Part shown: in pieces, positions 16,861 to 26,874 of the stretch
Layout of the letters: every line of letters starts with the position of its first letter
How positions within the stretch are numbered: position 1 is the stretch's first letter
Position numbers and translations under genes: made by a program
Notes under the pieces: generated by a model
The model's database searches: none
The model's input: the letters and a program-made list of their open reading frames with translations, nothing else
Told to the model about the DNA's origin: nothing
Origin: Patescibacteria group bacterium
Lineage (GTDB): Bacteria; Patescibacteriota; Microgenomatia; UBA10105; UBA927
Assembly (NCBI GenBank): GCA_023379025.1
Contig: JAMCTH010000012.1
Span: 1-55,501, forward strand
Reading direction: 5' to 3'
DNA length: 55,501 nucleotides

Positions 16861-16930
16861 CGAAGAAAAACCGAACTGTCAACTGCTTCACACGCATATA
16901 TACCGGATCAATTTCGTACGCTACCCGAAT

Positions 16931-18955
16931 ATGAACCGCTTTACGCTCAATGCCCCGTTTCAGCCGGCCGGCGACCAGCCGGAGGCTATTGCCCGGCTGT
17001 TGGCAAATATCAGTAAAGGCATGGAGGAACAGGTCCTTCTTGGTGTTACCGGAAGCGGGAAGACGTACACCATGGCTGAGGTCATTGCTGCGCTCAACCG
17101 TCCGACGCTTATCATTTCGCACAACAAAACGCTTGCCGCACAGCTGTACCAGGAATTCCGCGACTTTTTCCCGAAAAACGCCGTATCGTATTTCGTCTCC
17201 TATTACGATTATTACCAGCCGGAAGCGTACATCCCGCAGTCGGATACCTATATAGAAAAGGAAACCGAAATCAACGAGGAAATAGATAAACTCCGCCTTG
17301 CGGCGACTACGAACCTTCTCACGCGGCCCGACACCATCGTTGTTGCGTCCGTATCCTGTATCTACAACATCGGCTCTCCCAAGGAATACGGACATTTCGT
17401 CCTGGAACTTAAACCCGGCATGAAGGTTGACCGTACATCGGTATTCAAGCGGCTCGTCGATCTCCAGTACGAACGCACGGAGTACGGCTTTACGCGCGGG
17501 ACGTTCCGCGTCCGCGGGGAAACCGTGGATCTTTTCCCGGCATACGAAGATAGCGCACTACGGCTGACTCTCAACGGAGAGTACCTCCGGTCAATAGAAC
17601 GGATGGACCCCTTGACCGGGAATCGGATCGATATTCTTCCCGCCACCGTCATCTACCCGGCCAAGCACTACATGACCGACCCCAAAACGTATACGGACGT
17701 CTTTGCCCTGATCCGGTCCGATCTTGAGGCTTCGGTCCGCCGTTTTCAGGAAAACGGCAAATACATCGAAGCGCAGCGGATCGGGGAACGCGTTAATTTT
17801 GATCTTGAGATGATCCGCGAGATGGGCTATGTCAACGGCATCGAAAACTACTCCCGCTACTTTGACGGCCGTACCCCCGGAGATCCGCCGTATACGCTTC
17901 TCGACTATTTTTCCGAAGCTGCCGGCAGGGACTGGCTTCTGTTTATCGATGAGTCGCACATGACGGTTCCGCAGATCCGCGGCATGTACAACGGAGACCG
18001 CGCAAGGAAACAGACGCTCATAGACTATGGTTTCCGGCTTCCGGCGGCTCTTGATAACCGGCCGCTCCGGTTTGAGGAGTTTCTCCGGAGGATCCCACAG
18101 ACGGTCTACGTATCAGCAACCCCGGACGAGTGGGAAATAGGGAGGGCCAGGGAGTCCGCCTCCCGGATATCCCCGGACGGCGGGGGCGGCGGCATCACGG
18201 AGCAGCTCGTCCGGCCCACGGGGCTTCTTGATCCTATCGTGGAGCTTCGGCCGTCAAAGGGGCAGATCGACGATCTTACGGCGGAAATTGAAACGCACGC
18301 CGGCAGGCACGAACGCGTGCTGGTTACGACGCTCACGAAGCGCATGGCAGAGGATCTCGCTGCATATCTTGAAGAAAAAGGCATACGGGTGCACTACCTT
18401 CATTCGGATGTCGAGACGCTTATGCGTACGGATATTCTCGCGGACCTGCGAAGCGGCACCTATGACGTTATCGTGGGGATCAATCTTCTCCGGGAAGGCC
18501 TCGATCTTCCCGAGGTGTCACTCGTCGCCATCCTCGACGCGGATAAGGAAGGGTTCCTCAGGAGTAGAACCAGCCTTATCCAGACCATGGGCCGTGCGGC
18601 GCGCCACAGGAACGGCAGGGTCATCATGTATGCAGATCACGTCACGCGGTCCATGCAGGATGCTATCGATGAGGGAAAACGCAGGCGTCTCGTACAGGAA
18701 ACGTTCAACAGGGAACACGGACTCGAGCCGCACTCGATCGTCAAACCGATTCGGAAAAAGCTCGTCGAGTACGAAACAAAAGAACAGGAGGATATCGGTC
18801 ATATGCTTTCCGAGCCCGGAGCCGTCGAGACGCTTACGCCCGGAGACCGCAAACAGCGCGCTGCCGAACTCACCCGGGCCATGAGACGGGCGGCACGGGA
18901 CCTGGATTTTGAATCCGCCGCAAGGCTCCGGGACTTGATCGAGACACTCCGCTGA
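16931..18955 (+). CDS. uvrB: UvrABC excinuclease subunit B
   Basis: This DNA-damage-verifying helicase-like subunit of nucleotide excision repair has 674 residues from the ATG at 16931. Walker A is GVTGSGKTYTMAEV (about residue 38). The beta-hairpin region is YYDYYQPEAYIP, followed by the DEAD-like FIDESHMT and motif VI QTMGRAARHRNGRV. It ends in a UVR coiled-coil motif (RAARDLDFESAARLRDLI) that binds UvrC. A Gly-rich insertion (SPDGGGGG) follows the conserved SATPDEWE region. The upstream frame is open further but overlaps lexA antisense. Confidence 0.96.
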   Translation: MNRFTLNAPFQPAGDQPEAIARLLANISKGMEEQVLLGVTGSGKTYTMAEVIAALNRPTLIISHNKTLAAQLYQEFRDFFPKNAVSYFVSYYDYYQPEAYIPQSDTYIEKETEINEEIDKLRLAATTNLLTRPDTIVVASVSCIYNIGSPKEYGHFVLELKPGMKVDRTSVFKRLVDLQYERTEYGFTRGTFRVRGETVDLFPAYEDSALRLTLNGEYLRSIERMDPLTGNRIDILPATVIYPAKHYMTDPKTYTDVFALIRSDLEASVRRFQENGKYIEAQRIGERVNFDLEMIREMGYVNGIENYSRYFDGRTPGDPPYTLLDYFSEAAGRDWLLFIDESHMTVPQIRGMYNGDRARKQTLIDYGFRLPAALDNRPLRFEEFLRRIPQTVYVSATPDEWEIGRARESASRISPDGGGGGITEQLVRPTGLLDPIVELRPSKGQIDDLTAEIETHAGRHERVLVTTLTKRMAEDLAAYLEEKGIRVHYLHSDVETLMRTDILADLRSGTYDVIVGINLLREGLDLPEVSLVAILDADKEGFLRSRTSLIQTMGRAARHRNGRVIMYADHVTRSMQDAIDEGKRRRLVQETFNREHGLEPHSIVKPIRKKLVEYETKEQEDIGHMLSEPGAVETLTPGDRKQRAAELTRAMRRAARDLDFESAARLRDLIETLR

Positions 18956-19006
18956 TCGTATACTTGGAAACTGCCGCGGGGCAATCCGCGGTCATTTGAC
19001 GTTCAT

Positions 19007-22000
19007 ATGGAACAACTGGTTATCAGAGGAGCACGTCAGCACAACCTAAAAAACATTACGTTGGCGCTGCCGAAAAACAGCCTGATCGTCTTCACCGGCG
19101 TGTCCGGTTCCGGCAAGTCATCGCTTGCGTTTGACACGATCTATGCCGAAGGGCAGAGGCGTTATGTCGAGTCGCTCTCCTCCTACGCGCGGCAGTTTCT
19201 GGGCGTCATGGACAAACCCGATGTCGACGCGATCGAGGGCCTGTCGCCGGCCATATCCATAGACCAGAAATCGACTTCGCATAACCCGCGTTCAACCGTC
19301 GGCACGGTCACGGAAATCTACGACTACCTCAGACTGCTCTATGCACGGATAGGACACCCGCACTGCCCGTCATGCGGACGCGAAATTGCGCGCCTCTCGC
19401 GCCAGCAGATGACGGAACAGATCCTGGACCTCGCCCGGGAGAAGCTTTCCGAACGCAGACTGGCGCAGCTGCGCTTCTTTATTCTCGCGCCCGTGGTGCG
19501 GGACCGGAAAGGCGAATTCAGCGGGCTTTTTGCCAACCTCAAAACCAAAGGGTACCGCACAATCCGCGTCGACGGCAGATATCTTGAGACTGACAGTGAC
19601 ATGGCGCTCATCAAGACCAACAAACATACGATCGACGTCGTCATAGACCGCGTGAGCATCGACCGGAAAACCGTGAAATTTCTGGATGACTACGCGCGCT
19701 CCGAAGGCGCTCAGGGCAGAGGCATACCTCCCGGCATCGCCATACGGTCGCGGATCGGCGATGCGGTCGAGCAGGCGGCAAACCTCTCCGACGGCCTGGT
19801 TATCGTCACCGAACTTACGGGCGCCGCGTTTGACCTGGACAAAACCCCCAAGCAAACGGTTGATCACCTGTTTTCGGAAAAGTTTTCCTGCCCGGTCTGC
19901 AATATTTCGATCCCGGAGATAGAGCCGCGGACGTTTTCGTTCAATACACCCCACGGGGCCTGTCCCGACTGCAGCGGATTGGGGGAGATACTCACCGTAG
20001 ACCCGTCGCGGGTCATCAATCCGGAGCTCTCCATCACCGAGGGAGGTATTTTGCCGTTTGCCAGGATGTTTTTCCATGACACCTGGTTTTCCCGGGTCAT
20101 CACGACCATGTGCGATGCAAACGGCATAGATCCCAGGAAAGCTTTGAAACACGCGGGTCGAGACGGACTTAAGGCGCTTCTCTACGGCACAGGAGAACGC
20201 CTCTATACCGTTATCGGGAAAAACCGCTTCGGCGACACGACCCGGATAGAGGAGCGCTACCCCGGCATTGTGCCCGAACTCAAACGGCGCTACAGCCAAT
20301 CCGAATCGGATTTCGTCCGGACGGAAATAGAAAAATACATGCGGACGGAAACCTGTACGGCGTGCGGCGGGCGGCGGCTTAAACCGGAAGCGCTGACGGT
20401 GACCGTGGAAGGCAAAAACATCGCTGCGGTGACGGATCTTTCGATTGCTGACGCCCGGGCGTTTATTTCTTCGCTTCCCGAACGGCTCAGTTCTCCTTCG
20501 GAGCGCACGATTGCCGCGCCGATTGTCAAAGAAGTCTCCGCGCGTCTCGGATTTCTTACCGCGGTCGGACTCGAATACCTCACCCTGGCGCGTTCGGCGA
20601 CGACACTGGCCGGCGGGGAAGCACAGCGCATCCGGCTTGCCTCCCAGATCGGATCGGGTCTGTCCGGGGTACTCTACGTTTTAGACGAACCGTCGATCGG
20701 TCTTCATCAGCGGGACAACAGAAAACTTATCGATACGCTCGTGAAACTCCGCGATCTCGGCAATACGGTTATTGTCGTTGAGCACGACCGGGAAATGATG
20801 GAGCACGCGGACTATCTCGTGGATTTCGGTCCGGGGGCCGGAGAAAACGGAGGCGCGGTTGTTGCTGCGGGAACGGTACGGGAGGTGAAATCCAACCCGC
20901 TCTCGCTTACCGGGGCCTATCTTCGGGATGAGCGCCGCATACGCCGCAAGCCGGTCCGTGCCGCAGAGCTTCCGGCATCCGGCCGTCAGCTTTTCGAAGC
21001 AAACGAAGAGCGGCATACGAAAGCGCCGGAGCTTCTTACTCTAACCGGGGCCTCGGAACATAACCTGCAATCCATACGGGTTTCCTTTCCCATCGGTACC
21101 TTTATCTGCGTCACCGGGCTTTCCGGGTCGGGCAAGTCCTCACTCGTCGTCGAGACGCTGTACCCCGCTCTTGCTGCAGCGTTTTCCCCGATGAGTAAAC
21201 GCACCCCCGGCGCCTATACGGGGTTAACCGGTACGGATGCTCTCGATAACGTCATACTCATTGACCAGTCCCCGATAGGCAGGACCCCGAGGAGTAATCC
21301 CGCTACCTATACGGGCATTTTTTCGCCGATGAGGGAAATCTATGCAGAACTTCCGGAATCGCGTCTTCGGGGATACAAAGCCGGACGATTTTCGTTCAAT
21401 GTCAAAGGCGGACGGTGCGAGGCGTGTGAAGGCGAGGGACAGCGGAAAATAGAAATGCAGTTTCTTTCGGATATTTATGTTACCTGTGAGGTCTGCCACG
21501 GCAAGCGGTATAACACGGAAACCCTCGATGTGCTCTATCACGGCAAATCCATAGCGGATGTCCTCGATATGACGGTCGATGAGGCGCTTGAGTTTTTCCG
21601 CCATTACCCGGGGCTTTCCGAAAAACTCTCGACCATCCATGACGTCGGGCTCGGATATATTCACCTGGGTCAGCCCGCTCCGACACTGTCCGGCGGGGAA
21701 GCACAGCGGGTCAAGCTTGCCACCGAACTCTCGAGAAAAACGACGGGAAAAACGGTGTATATCCTGGACGAACCGACGACCGGCCTTCATTTTGCCGATC
21801 TCGAAAAACTTCTCGACGTTCTTTCCCGCCTTACCGCGCTCGGCAATACGGTTATCGTCATCGAACACAATCTGGATATCATCAAAAACGCGGACTGGAT
21901 TATTGATCTCGGACCGGAAGGCGGGGAAAACGGGGGGAAGGTCGTCGCAACCGGCACTCCGCGTGATATCGCGCAAAACCCCGCCTCATATACCGGCAGA

Positions 22001-22030
22001 TTTTTAAAGGAACTTCTTGGCCGCGGATAA
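19007..22030 (+). CDS. uvrA: UvrABC excinuclease subunit A
   Basis: This damage-sensing ABC ATPase has 1007 residues, somewhat longer than the usual 940. Two nucleotide-binding halves are visible: Walker A GVSGSGKSSLAFDTIYAEG near residue 30 with signature LAGGEAQRIRLASQ, and Walker A GLSGSGKSSLVVETLYPAL near residue 705 with LSGGEAQRVKLATE. Cys-pair zinc motifs (CPSCG, CPVC, CPDC, CEAC...CEVC) are present. An extra segment of about 40 residues (around 640-690) lies before the second half. It is next to uvrB and one gene away from uvrC. Confidence 0.96.
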   Translation: MEQLVIRGARQHNLKNITLALPKNSLIVFTGVSGSGKSSLAFDTIYAEGQRRYVESLSSYARQFLGVMDKPDVDAIEGLSPAISIDQKSTSHNPRSTVGTVTEIYDYLRLLYARIGHPHCPSCGREIARLSRQQMTEQILDLAREKLSERRLAQLRFFILAPVVRDRKGEFSGLFANLKTKGYRTIRVDGRYLETDSDMALIKTNKHTIDVVIDRVSIDRKTVKFLDDYARSEGAQGRGIPPGIAIRSRIGDAVEQAANLSDGLVIVTELTGAAFDLDKTPKQTVDHLFSEKFSCPVCNISIPEIEPRTFSFNTPHGACPDCSGLGEILTVDPSRVINPELSITEGGILPFARMFFHDTWFSRVITTMCDANGIDPRKALKHAGRDGLKALLYGTGERLYTVIGKNRFGDTTRIEERYPGIVPELKRRYSQSESDFVRTEIEKYMRTETCTACGGRRLKPEALTVTVEGKNIAAVTDLSIADARAFISSLPERLSSPSERTIAAPIVKEVSARLGFLTAVGLEYLTLARSATTLAGGEAQRIRLASQIGSGLSGVLYVLDEPSIGLHQRDNRKLIDTLVKLRDLGNTVIVVEHDREMMEHADYLVDFGPGAGENGGAVVAAGTVREVKSNPLSLTGAYLRDERRIRRKPVRAAELPASGRQLFEANEERHTKAPELLTLTGASEHNLQSIRVSFPIGTFICVTGLSGSGKSSLVVETLYPALAAAFSPMSKRTPGAYTGLTGTDALDNVILIDQSPIGRTPRSNPATYTGIFSPMREIYAELPESRLRGYKAGRFSFNVKGGRCEACEGEGQRKIEMQFLSDIYVTCEVCHGKRYNTETLDVLYHGKSIADVLDMTVDEALEFFRHYPGLSEKLSTIHDVGLGYIHLGQPAPTLSGGEAQRVKLATELSRKTTGKTVYILDEPTTGLHFADLEKLLDVLSRLTALGNTVIVIEHNLDIIKNADWIIDLGPEGGENGGKVVATGTPRDIAQNPASYTGRFLKELLGRG

Positions 22031-22070
22031 TGTAGAGAGCACCCGTCATATGCGTTACACTGGAGGAAGC

Positions 22071-23864
22071 ATGTCCCGGATCATACAGATTGCAGCATTC
22101 GTATTCACCTTTTTTTTTATTCCGTTGTTCCGCGTCGAAGCCGCCGGCGGGTATTTCCGTGCCGATTACGACGTGCAGTATGACGTTGCTCCGGGCGGCA
22201 AAACCATCGTCACCCAGACGGTCCAGCTCACCAACAAGGAAACCAATCTCTATCCCAAACAGTATTCGATAGACATCGATACGGATCAGATCAGGAACGT
22301 TGTTGCGCGTGATCCGTCCGGGCAGATCACGCCGCAGATCACCCAGTCCGACGGAAAAACCCATATCCTTCTGACCTTCGGCACGCAGGTGGTAGGACTT
22401 GGGAAAACTCTGAGTTTTACATTGCGCTACGAAGATCTTCTTATCGCCCAAAAAAACGGGCGGATCTGGGAAGTGAACATACCGGGGGTCTCGCCCGACC
22501 CGGACCTCGGCGATTACCGGGTGGGTTTAACCGTGCCGCCGGCCTTCGGCGATGCGGCATACGTGTCACCGCTTCCCGCGGACGGCACCCACTGGGACAA
22601 AGCGCAGATGCTCACGGGCGGCATCAGCGCGGCATACGGCACGAGCCAGGTGTTTTCGGTCGGTCTTTCGTATTATCTTGCCAACAGCAATGTCACTCCC
22701 GGCTATACGGAAATAGCCCTTCCCCCCGATACCGAATATCAGCATGTTTTTATCTCCGCCATCAACCCCAAACCCTCAAACGTCCGCGAAGACCGGGATG
22801 GAAACTGGCTTGCGCGTTACGACTTAAGCGGCGGGCAGAAACTGAACGTATCCGTATCCGCCCTGGTTGCCGTATCTCCGACGCCCCGGGCGGGATATCA
22901 TCAAAAACGCGGAGATCCCTCCCTCTATACCGGGCCGGACGAATACTGGGAATCCGGCGATCAGGAAATCGCCGCGGCTGCCCGCTCCCTGCATACCCCG
23001 AGGGCGATATACGATTATGTCGTTAAAACGCTCTCCTACGACTATGCGCGGGTCAACGGGCAACCGATCAGGAAAGGTGCTGCCGAGGCGCTGAAGACCC
23101 CGGATCAGTCGGTCTGCATGGAATTTACGGATCTCTTTGTTGCCCTGTCCCGCGCGGCGGGCATACCGGCACGGGAAGTCGTCGGCTATGCGTATACGAC
23201 CAATACCAAGCTGCGCCCGCTGTCGCTTGTTGCTGATGTTCTGCATTCGTGGCCGGAGTATTACGATACCGGGGCTTCACGCTGGATCGCCGTCGATCCG
23301 ACCTGGGGGAAAACCACCGGAGGCGTCGACTATTTCGACAAGATGGATTTTGACCATATCGCGCTTGCAGTCCACGGCGTTTCCAGTACGCTTCCGTATC
23401 CGGCGGGGTTTTACCGGAAGCCGGGGTCAAGCGGCAAAGACCTCGATGTCTCATTCACGGACCGCGATCTGCCCGTTTTCTCTCCGGGAAACCTCTCCGC
23501 TGCCGTTTCCTTCCCGTCCTGGGTCCTTTCCGGTACAGTGGCGGAGGGACTCGTCACCATACAAAACGTATCCGGCCTTGCCGCCGGGAATATCGCCTAT
23601 TCAATCCAGACCGAGCCGCACGTGTTTTCGGCATCCGATACGATCACGCGGGTTCCGCCGCTTTCCGAACTTTCCGTCCCCATAACGATTCGCGCGCCGC
23701 AGATCCTTACGATCGGGCGGGGAAGGATATCGGTTTCGGTATCGGGCGGGGAGGTCAACGCATATTATACGGTAGAACCGGTAGTAATCCTTCTTATTCC
23801 CATCGGATTTGCCGTTTCGATGGCTATCATTGCCGTATGGATTCTCTTCAGGAAAAAAACCTAG
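22071..23864 (+). CDS. Secreted, membrane-anchored transglutaminase-like protein
   Basis: The ATG at 22071 has a GGAGGA Shine-Dalgarno and gives 597 residues. A signal peptide (about residues 1-27, ending VEAAGG) is followed by beta-rich domains. The transglutaminase-like core has Cys in SVCMEFTDLF, His in LHSWPEYY and Asp in AVDPTWG. A C-terminal membrane segment (LLIPIGFAVSMAIIAVWIL) and the basic tail RKKT complete a type-I topology with the catalytic part outside. Such proteins may be proteases or cross-linkers of surface proteins. It overlaps the start of uvrC by 28 bases. Confidence 0.85.
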   Translation: MSRIIQIAAFVFTFFFIPLFRVEAAGGYFRADYDVQYDVAPGGKTIVTQTVQLTNKETNLYPKQYSIDIDTDQIRNVVARDPSGQITPQITQSDGKTHILLTFGTQVVGLGKTLSFTLRYEDLLIAQKNGRIWEVNIPGVSPDPDLGDYRVGLTVPPAFGDAAYVSPLPADGTHWDKAQMLTGGISAAYGTSQVFSVGLSYYLANSNVTPGYTEIALPPDTEYQHVFISAINPKPSNVREDRDGNWLARYDLSGGQKLNVSVSALVAVSPTPRAGYHQKRGDPSLYTGPDEYWESGDQEIAAAARSLHTPRAIYDYVVKTLSYDYARVNGQPIRKGAAEALKTPDQSVCMEFTDLFVALSRAAGIPAREVVGYAYTTNTKLRPLSLVADVLHSWPEYYDTGASRWIAVDPTWGKTTGGVDYFDKMDFDHIALAVHGVSSTLPYPAGFYRKPGSSGKDLDVSFTDRDLPVFSPGNLSAAVSFPSWVLSGTVAEGLVTIQNVSGLAAGNIAYSIQTEPHVFSASDTITRVPPLSELSVPITIRAPQILTIGRGRISVSVSGGEVNAYYTVEPVVILLIPIGFAVSMAIIAVWILFRKKT

Positions 23865-25201
23865 ACCGCCTCAAAAAAACTGCCCGGACCCTGCCGGAGC
23901 GCCCCGGTGTCTATCTCTACGCCGGCAAAAACGGCAGGATTATCTATGTCGGTAAGGCCGTCAATCTCAAACGGCGGGTGTCGCAGTACTTTACGGGCAG
24001 CGGCGCGGTCGGCGAAAAAACGGCGCTCCTTGTTTCGCAGATCCGCTCCCTACGGACTATAGAAACCGTCTCCGAATTTGATGCGCTCCTTCTCGAGGCG
24101 AAACTCATCAGGCGGTACCTGCCCCGGTATAACGTCATAAGCCGCGACGACAAAAGCCCGGTCTATATTGTCCTCACGATGGATCATCTCCTTCCGGCGG
24201 TCATCCTTTGCCGGAAATCATCGCTTCCTGACCCGGTTCCGAGAGGCAGACGCGTATTCGGGCCGTTTCAGTCCTCGCGCGTTGCACGTATGCTCCTCCG
24301 CACCATCAGAAGAAGCATTCCCTACTGTACCGAGAAACAGAGAAACGGCACGCCCTGTTTTTATACGCATCTCGGGTTATGCGACCCCTGTCCGTCCGTC
24401 ATCGCCGCGCTGCCCCAGTCCCCGGAAAGATCCCGGCTTGTCCGCCGGTACCGCAGGAATATTTCCGCCATCGCATCCATACTGTCCGGCAGGCATGCGG
24501 CAGTCAGGAGATCGCTCGAGCGCACGATGAACCGGCTTTCGGACACGCGCCGGTTCGAGGAGGCAGCCGACATACACCGGCAGCTCACTAGCCTCTACGA
24601 ACTCATAGGACACCGGTTTGATCCGTCACTCTACACGACCAACGACTCGCTTGCCCCCATGGAGCGAAGCCATGAAGGGGACGACCTCCGCCGTCACCTT
24701 CTGCCGTATCTGCCGGATCTTCAGCCGCTCAGGCGCGTCGAGTGCGTCGATATCGCGACCATCGGCGGAGCGGATACGACCGGCTCGCTCGTTGTTCTTA
24801 TCGACGGCATACCGGATCACTCCTGGTACCGCCGGTTCCGTATGAAAAACGGCCTCGCCACGGACGATACGAAACGCATCGCGGAAGTCGTAACCCGGAG
24901 GTTTGCCCACCCGGAATGGCCGTTTCCGGACCTTCTTGTTATCGACGGCGGAAAAGGACAGGTTGATGCTGCCCGGACGGCACTGAGGGAAAAGGGGATT
25001 ATGACGGTTCCGGTCATAGGTCTTGCCAAACGCCGGGAGGAAATCATATGCATGACGGGGGATCAGTACAGGAACGTTATCCTTCCGCTTTCCTCGCCGG
25101 CACTCCACCTTCTCGAGCGGATCCGCGACGAAGCACACCGTTTTGCGCGCGTCTATCATCATTTCCTCCGCCGGCAGCATATTCCCCGTGCCGCGCACTA
25201 G
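23837..25201 (+). CDS. uvrC: UvrABC excinuclease subunit C, short form
   Basis: This nuclease subunit makes both incisions in excision repair. Its 454 residues contain the N-terminal GIY-YIG domain (GVYLYAGKNGRIIYVGKA, about residues 24-41), a UVR motif (DTRRFEEAADIHRQL) and the RNase-H-like second nuclease (ECVDIATIGGADTTGSLVVL, LLVIDGGKGQVDAA). It is about 150 residues shorter than common UvrC and ends without the helix-hairpin-helix DNA-binding domain. The start lies inside the transglutaminase gene, so the two are coupled. Confidence 0.93.
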   Translation: MDSLQEKNLDRLKKTARTLPERPGVYLYAGKNGRIIYVGKAVNLKRRVSQYFTGSGAVGEKTALLVSQIRSLRTIETVSEFDALLLEAKLIRRYLPRYNVISRDDKSPVYIVLTMDHLLPAVILCRKSSLPDPVPRGRRVFGPFQSSRVARMLLRTIRRSIPYCTEKQRNGTPCFYTHLGLCDPCPSVIAALPQSPERSRLVRRYRRNISAIASILSGRHAAVRRSLERTMNRLSDTRRFEEAADIHRQLTSLYELIGHRFDPSLYTTNDSLAPMERSHEGDDLRRHLLPYLPDLQPLRRVECVDIATIGGADTTGSLVVLIDGIPDHSWYRRFRMKNGLATDDTKRIAEVVTRRFAHPEWPFPDLLVIDGGKGQVDAARTALREKGIMTVPVIGLAKRREEIICMTGDQYRNVILPLSSPALHLLERIRDEAHRFARVYHHFLRRQHIPRAAH

Positions 25202-25240
25202 GATTGCCGATCCGGGCGATATTTGCTACCATTGGAACAC

Positions 25241-25645
25241 ATGAAACACATCGTCCGCGTGTTTTTGTTTGCGATGTTCGCCCTCTGGCTGACGAGTCAG
25301 ATATTTCCGACGATTGTCATCGCGGGAAGCTGGCAGACGCTCCTCGTTGCCGGGGCAATATTTGCCCTCCTTATGCTCTTTGTGCATCCGATGCTCAAGA
25401 TTCTCTTTATTCCCATCAATATCATCACCTTCGGCCTTCTCTCGTGGCTTATCAACGTCATCGTATTGTGGCTTCTCACGGTTTTTGTCCCGGCAGTCGA
25501 GGTGCGGCCGTGGCAGTTCCCGGGGTATAGTGTCGGCGGATTTGTCATTCCGGCCATATCGTTCTCCTACCCTCTTGCTCTCATCCTTTCGTCATTATCC
25601 ATCACCTTCATATCCAATATCCTGCACGACGTAAGTGAAGGCTGA
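25241..25645 (+). CDS. Phage-holin-family (PF04020-like) membrane protein
   Basis: This 134-residue protein has four predicted membrane segments: VRVFLFAMFALWLT, LLVAGAIFALLMLFVHPMLKIL, LSWLINVIVLWLLTVFVPAV, and the C-terminal SYPLALILSSLSITF. It matches the pattern of the small YvlD/holin-4-like proteins common in bacteria, which are not lysis proteins in a chromosome context. TTGCCG (25204-25209) and TACCAT (25227-25232) lie 17 bp apart, and the ATG follows 8 bases after the -10. The yvcK frame begins inside its last codons if GTG is used, or 4 bases after the stop if ATG is used. Confidence 0.75.
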   Translation: MKHIVRVFLFAMFALWLTSQIFPTIVIAGSWQTLLVAGAIFALLMLFVHPMLKILFIPINIITFGLLSWLINVIVLWLLTVFVPAVEVRPWQFPGYSVGGFVIPAISFSYPLALILSSLSITFISNILHDVSEG

Positions 25646-25649
25646 TCGT

Positions 25650-26645
25650 ATGAAAACTCAGGCACATATCGTCTGTATCGGCGGAGGAACCGGAACGTTT
25701 GTTGCGCTGAGAGGTCTCAAAAAATATACCGAAAACGTTTCCGCTATCGTTGCCATGAGCGACTCCGGCGGAAGCAACAAACGGATACGGGACGAATTCG
25801 GGCTCCTTCCGACATCGGACATCCGCCAGTGCCTGGTCGCCCTTTCGGACGAAAACGGCGGGGCGGGGCTCCTCAGGAAACTGTTCATGTACCGGTTCGA
25901 GAAAGGGGAAGGGATATCCGGCATGACGTTCGGCAACCTCTTTATGGCAGCCCTTGCCGATATCCTCGGTTCGCAGAAGGAAGCGATCCGTCAGACGGGC
26001 AAAGTGCTCCGTATCCACGGGTCAGTCATACCGGTATCGTTTACGAAAACAAACCTCTTTGCGCGCTACGAAGACGGCCATGTCCTGTCGGAAGAACACC
26101 TCATAGACGAACCGCCGCACGACGGAACCCTCCGGATCACCGATATCTCCCTCAAACCCAAAGCGCGGGTCAACCCGGAAGCCGTAACCGCGATTATGGA
26201 GGCAGATGCCGTACTTCTCGGCCCCGGCGATCTCTACACCTCCGTCATACCGAACCTTCTTGTCACCGGAATAGCCCGGGCGCTCATCAAAACCCACGCG
26301 AAAGTCATCTATACGGTGAACCTTATGACCAAATACGGACAAACGTACCGGTTTACCGCCCGCGATCATGTCCGCGCCCTCGAGCAATTCATCGGCCGAT
26401 CGCTCGACTACTGCCTCATGAACACCGAACCGCTGTCAGAAGAGGCGCTTGCGATTTACGGTAAACTGCACGAAGAGCCGGTAGCTGATGATCTCGGGAA
26501 AAAGGAGTATTATACGATCGTGAGGGCTAAACTCGTGAGCCGCCGGATCGTGCACAAGACCAAAAGCGACGTATTGGTGCGGAGCCTTATCAGGCATGAC
26601 AGCGGGAAGCTTGCCGCAGCAGTCATGGGAATACTGGCCAAATGA
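25650..26645 (+). CDS. yvcK: YvcK/CofD-family gluconeogenesis factor
   Basis: This 331-residue Rossmann-like protein binds UDP-sugars in characterised homologues and is needed for growth on gluconeogenic carbon and for cell shape. Seen here are VCIGGGTGTFVALRGLK (nucleotide-binding loop, about residues 7-23), VAMSDSGGSNKRIRDEFGLLPTSDIRQCL, GMTFGNLFMAAL and LLGPGDLYTSVIPNLLV. Its presence fits the gluconeogenic gene block at 4.9-15.5 kb. The ATG at 25650 is preferred; an in-frame GTG at 25635 would overlap the upstream gene. Confidence 0.92.
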   Translation: MKTQAHIVCIGGGTGTFVALRGLKKYTENVSAIVAMSDSGGSNKRIRDEFGLLPTSDIRQCLVALSDENGGAGLLRKLFMYRFEKGEGISGMTFGNLFMAALADILGSQKEAIRQTGKVLRIHGSVIPVSFTKTNLFARYEDGHVLSEEHLIDEPPHDGTLRITDISLKPKARVNPEAVTAIMEADAVLLGPGDLYTSVIPNLLVTGIARALIKTHAKVIYTVNLMTKYGQTYRFTARDHVRALEQFIGRSLDYCLMNTEPLSEEALAIYGKLHEEPVADDLGKKEYYTIVRAKLVSRRIVHKTKSDVLVRSLIRHDSGKLAAAVMGILAK

Positions 26646-26655
26646 ACGAAACTCT

Positions 26656-26874
26656 ATGAAAGCTGTTGCGCTCGTCATTCATCTCATTGTCTCGGTAGCT
26701 CTGGTCGGACTTATCCTCATGCAGTCAACCAAAGGTGGGCTCGGCAGCGCATTCGGCGGCGGGGAAGTCTACCGGACGCGCCGGGGGGCTGAGCGTATCG
26801 TGTTTCTGGCTACCGTCGTCGTCTCCGTACTCTTTCTCCTTTCCTCAATGGTGAATTTGCTGATACACTCATGA
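26656..26874 (+). CDS. secG: Preprotein translocase subunit SecG
   Basis: This 72-residue protein has two hydrophobic segments (VALVIHLIVSVALVGLILMQ and IVFLATVVVSVLFLLSSMVNLLI). They are linked by the SecG hallmark QSTKGGLGSAFGGGEVYRTRRG. It assists SecYEG-mediated export. It overlaps the next gene by four bases (ATGA). Confidence 0.92.
   Translation: MKAVALVIHLIVSVALVGLILMQSTKGGLGSAFGGGEVYRTRRGAERIVFLATVVVSVLFLLSSMVNLLIHS

Noticed and set aside
16652-16930. A long N-terminal extension of UvrB
   Set aside because: The extension is antisense to the LexA coding sequence, and the family start MNRFTLNAPFQPAGDQPEAI is at 16931.
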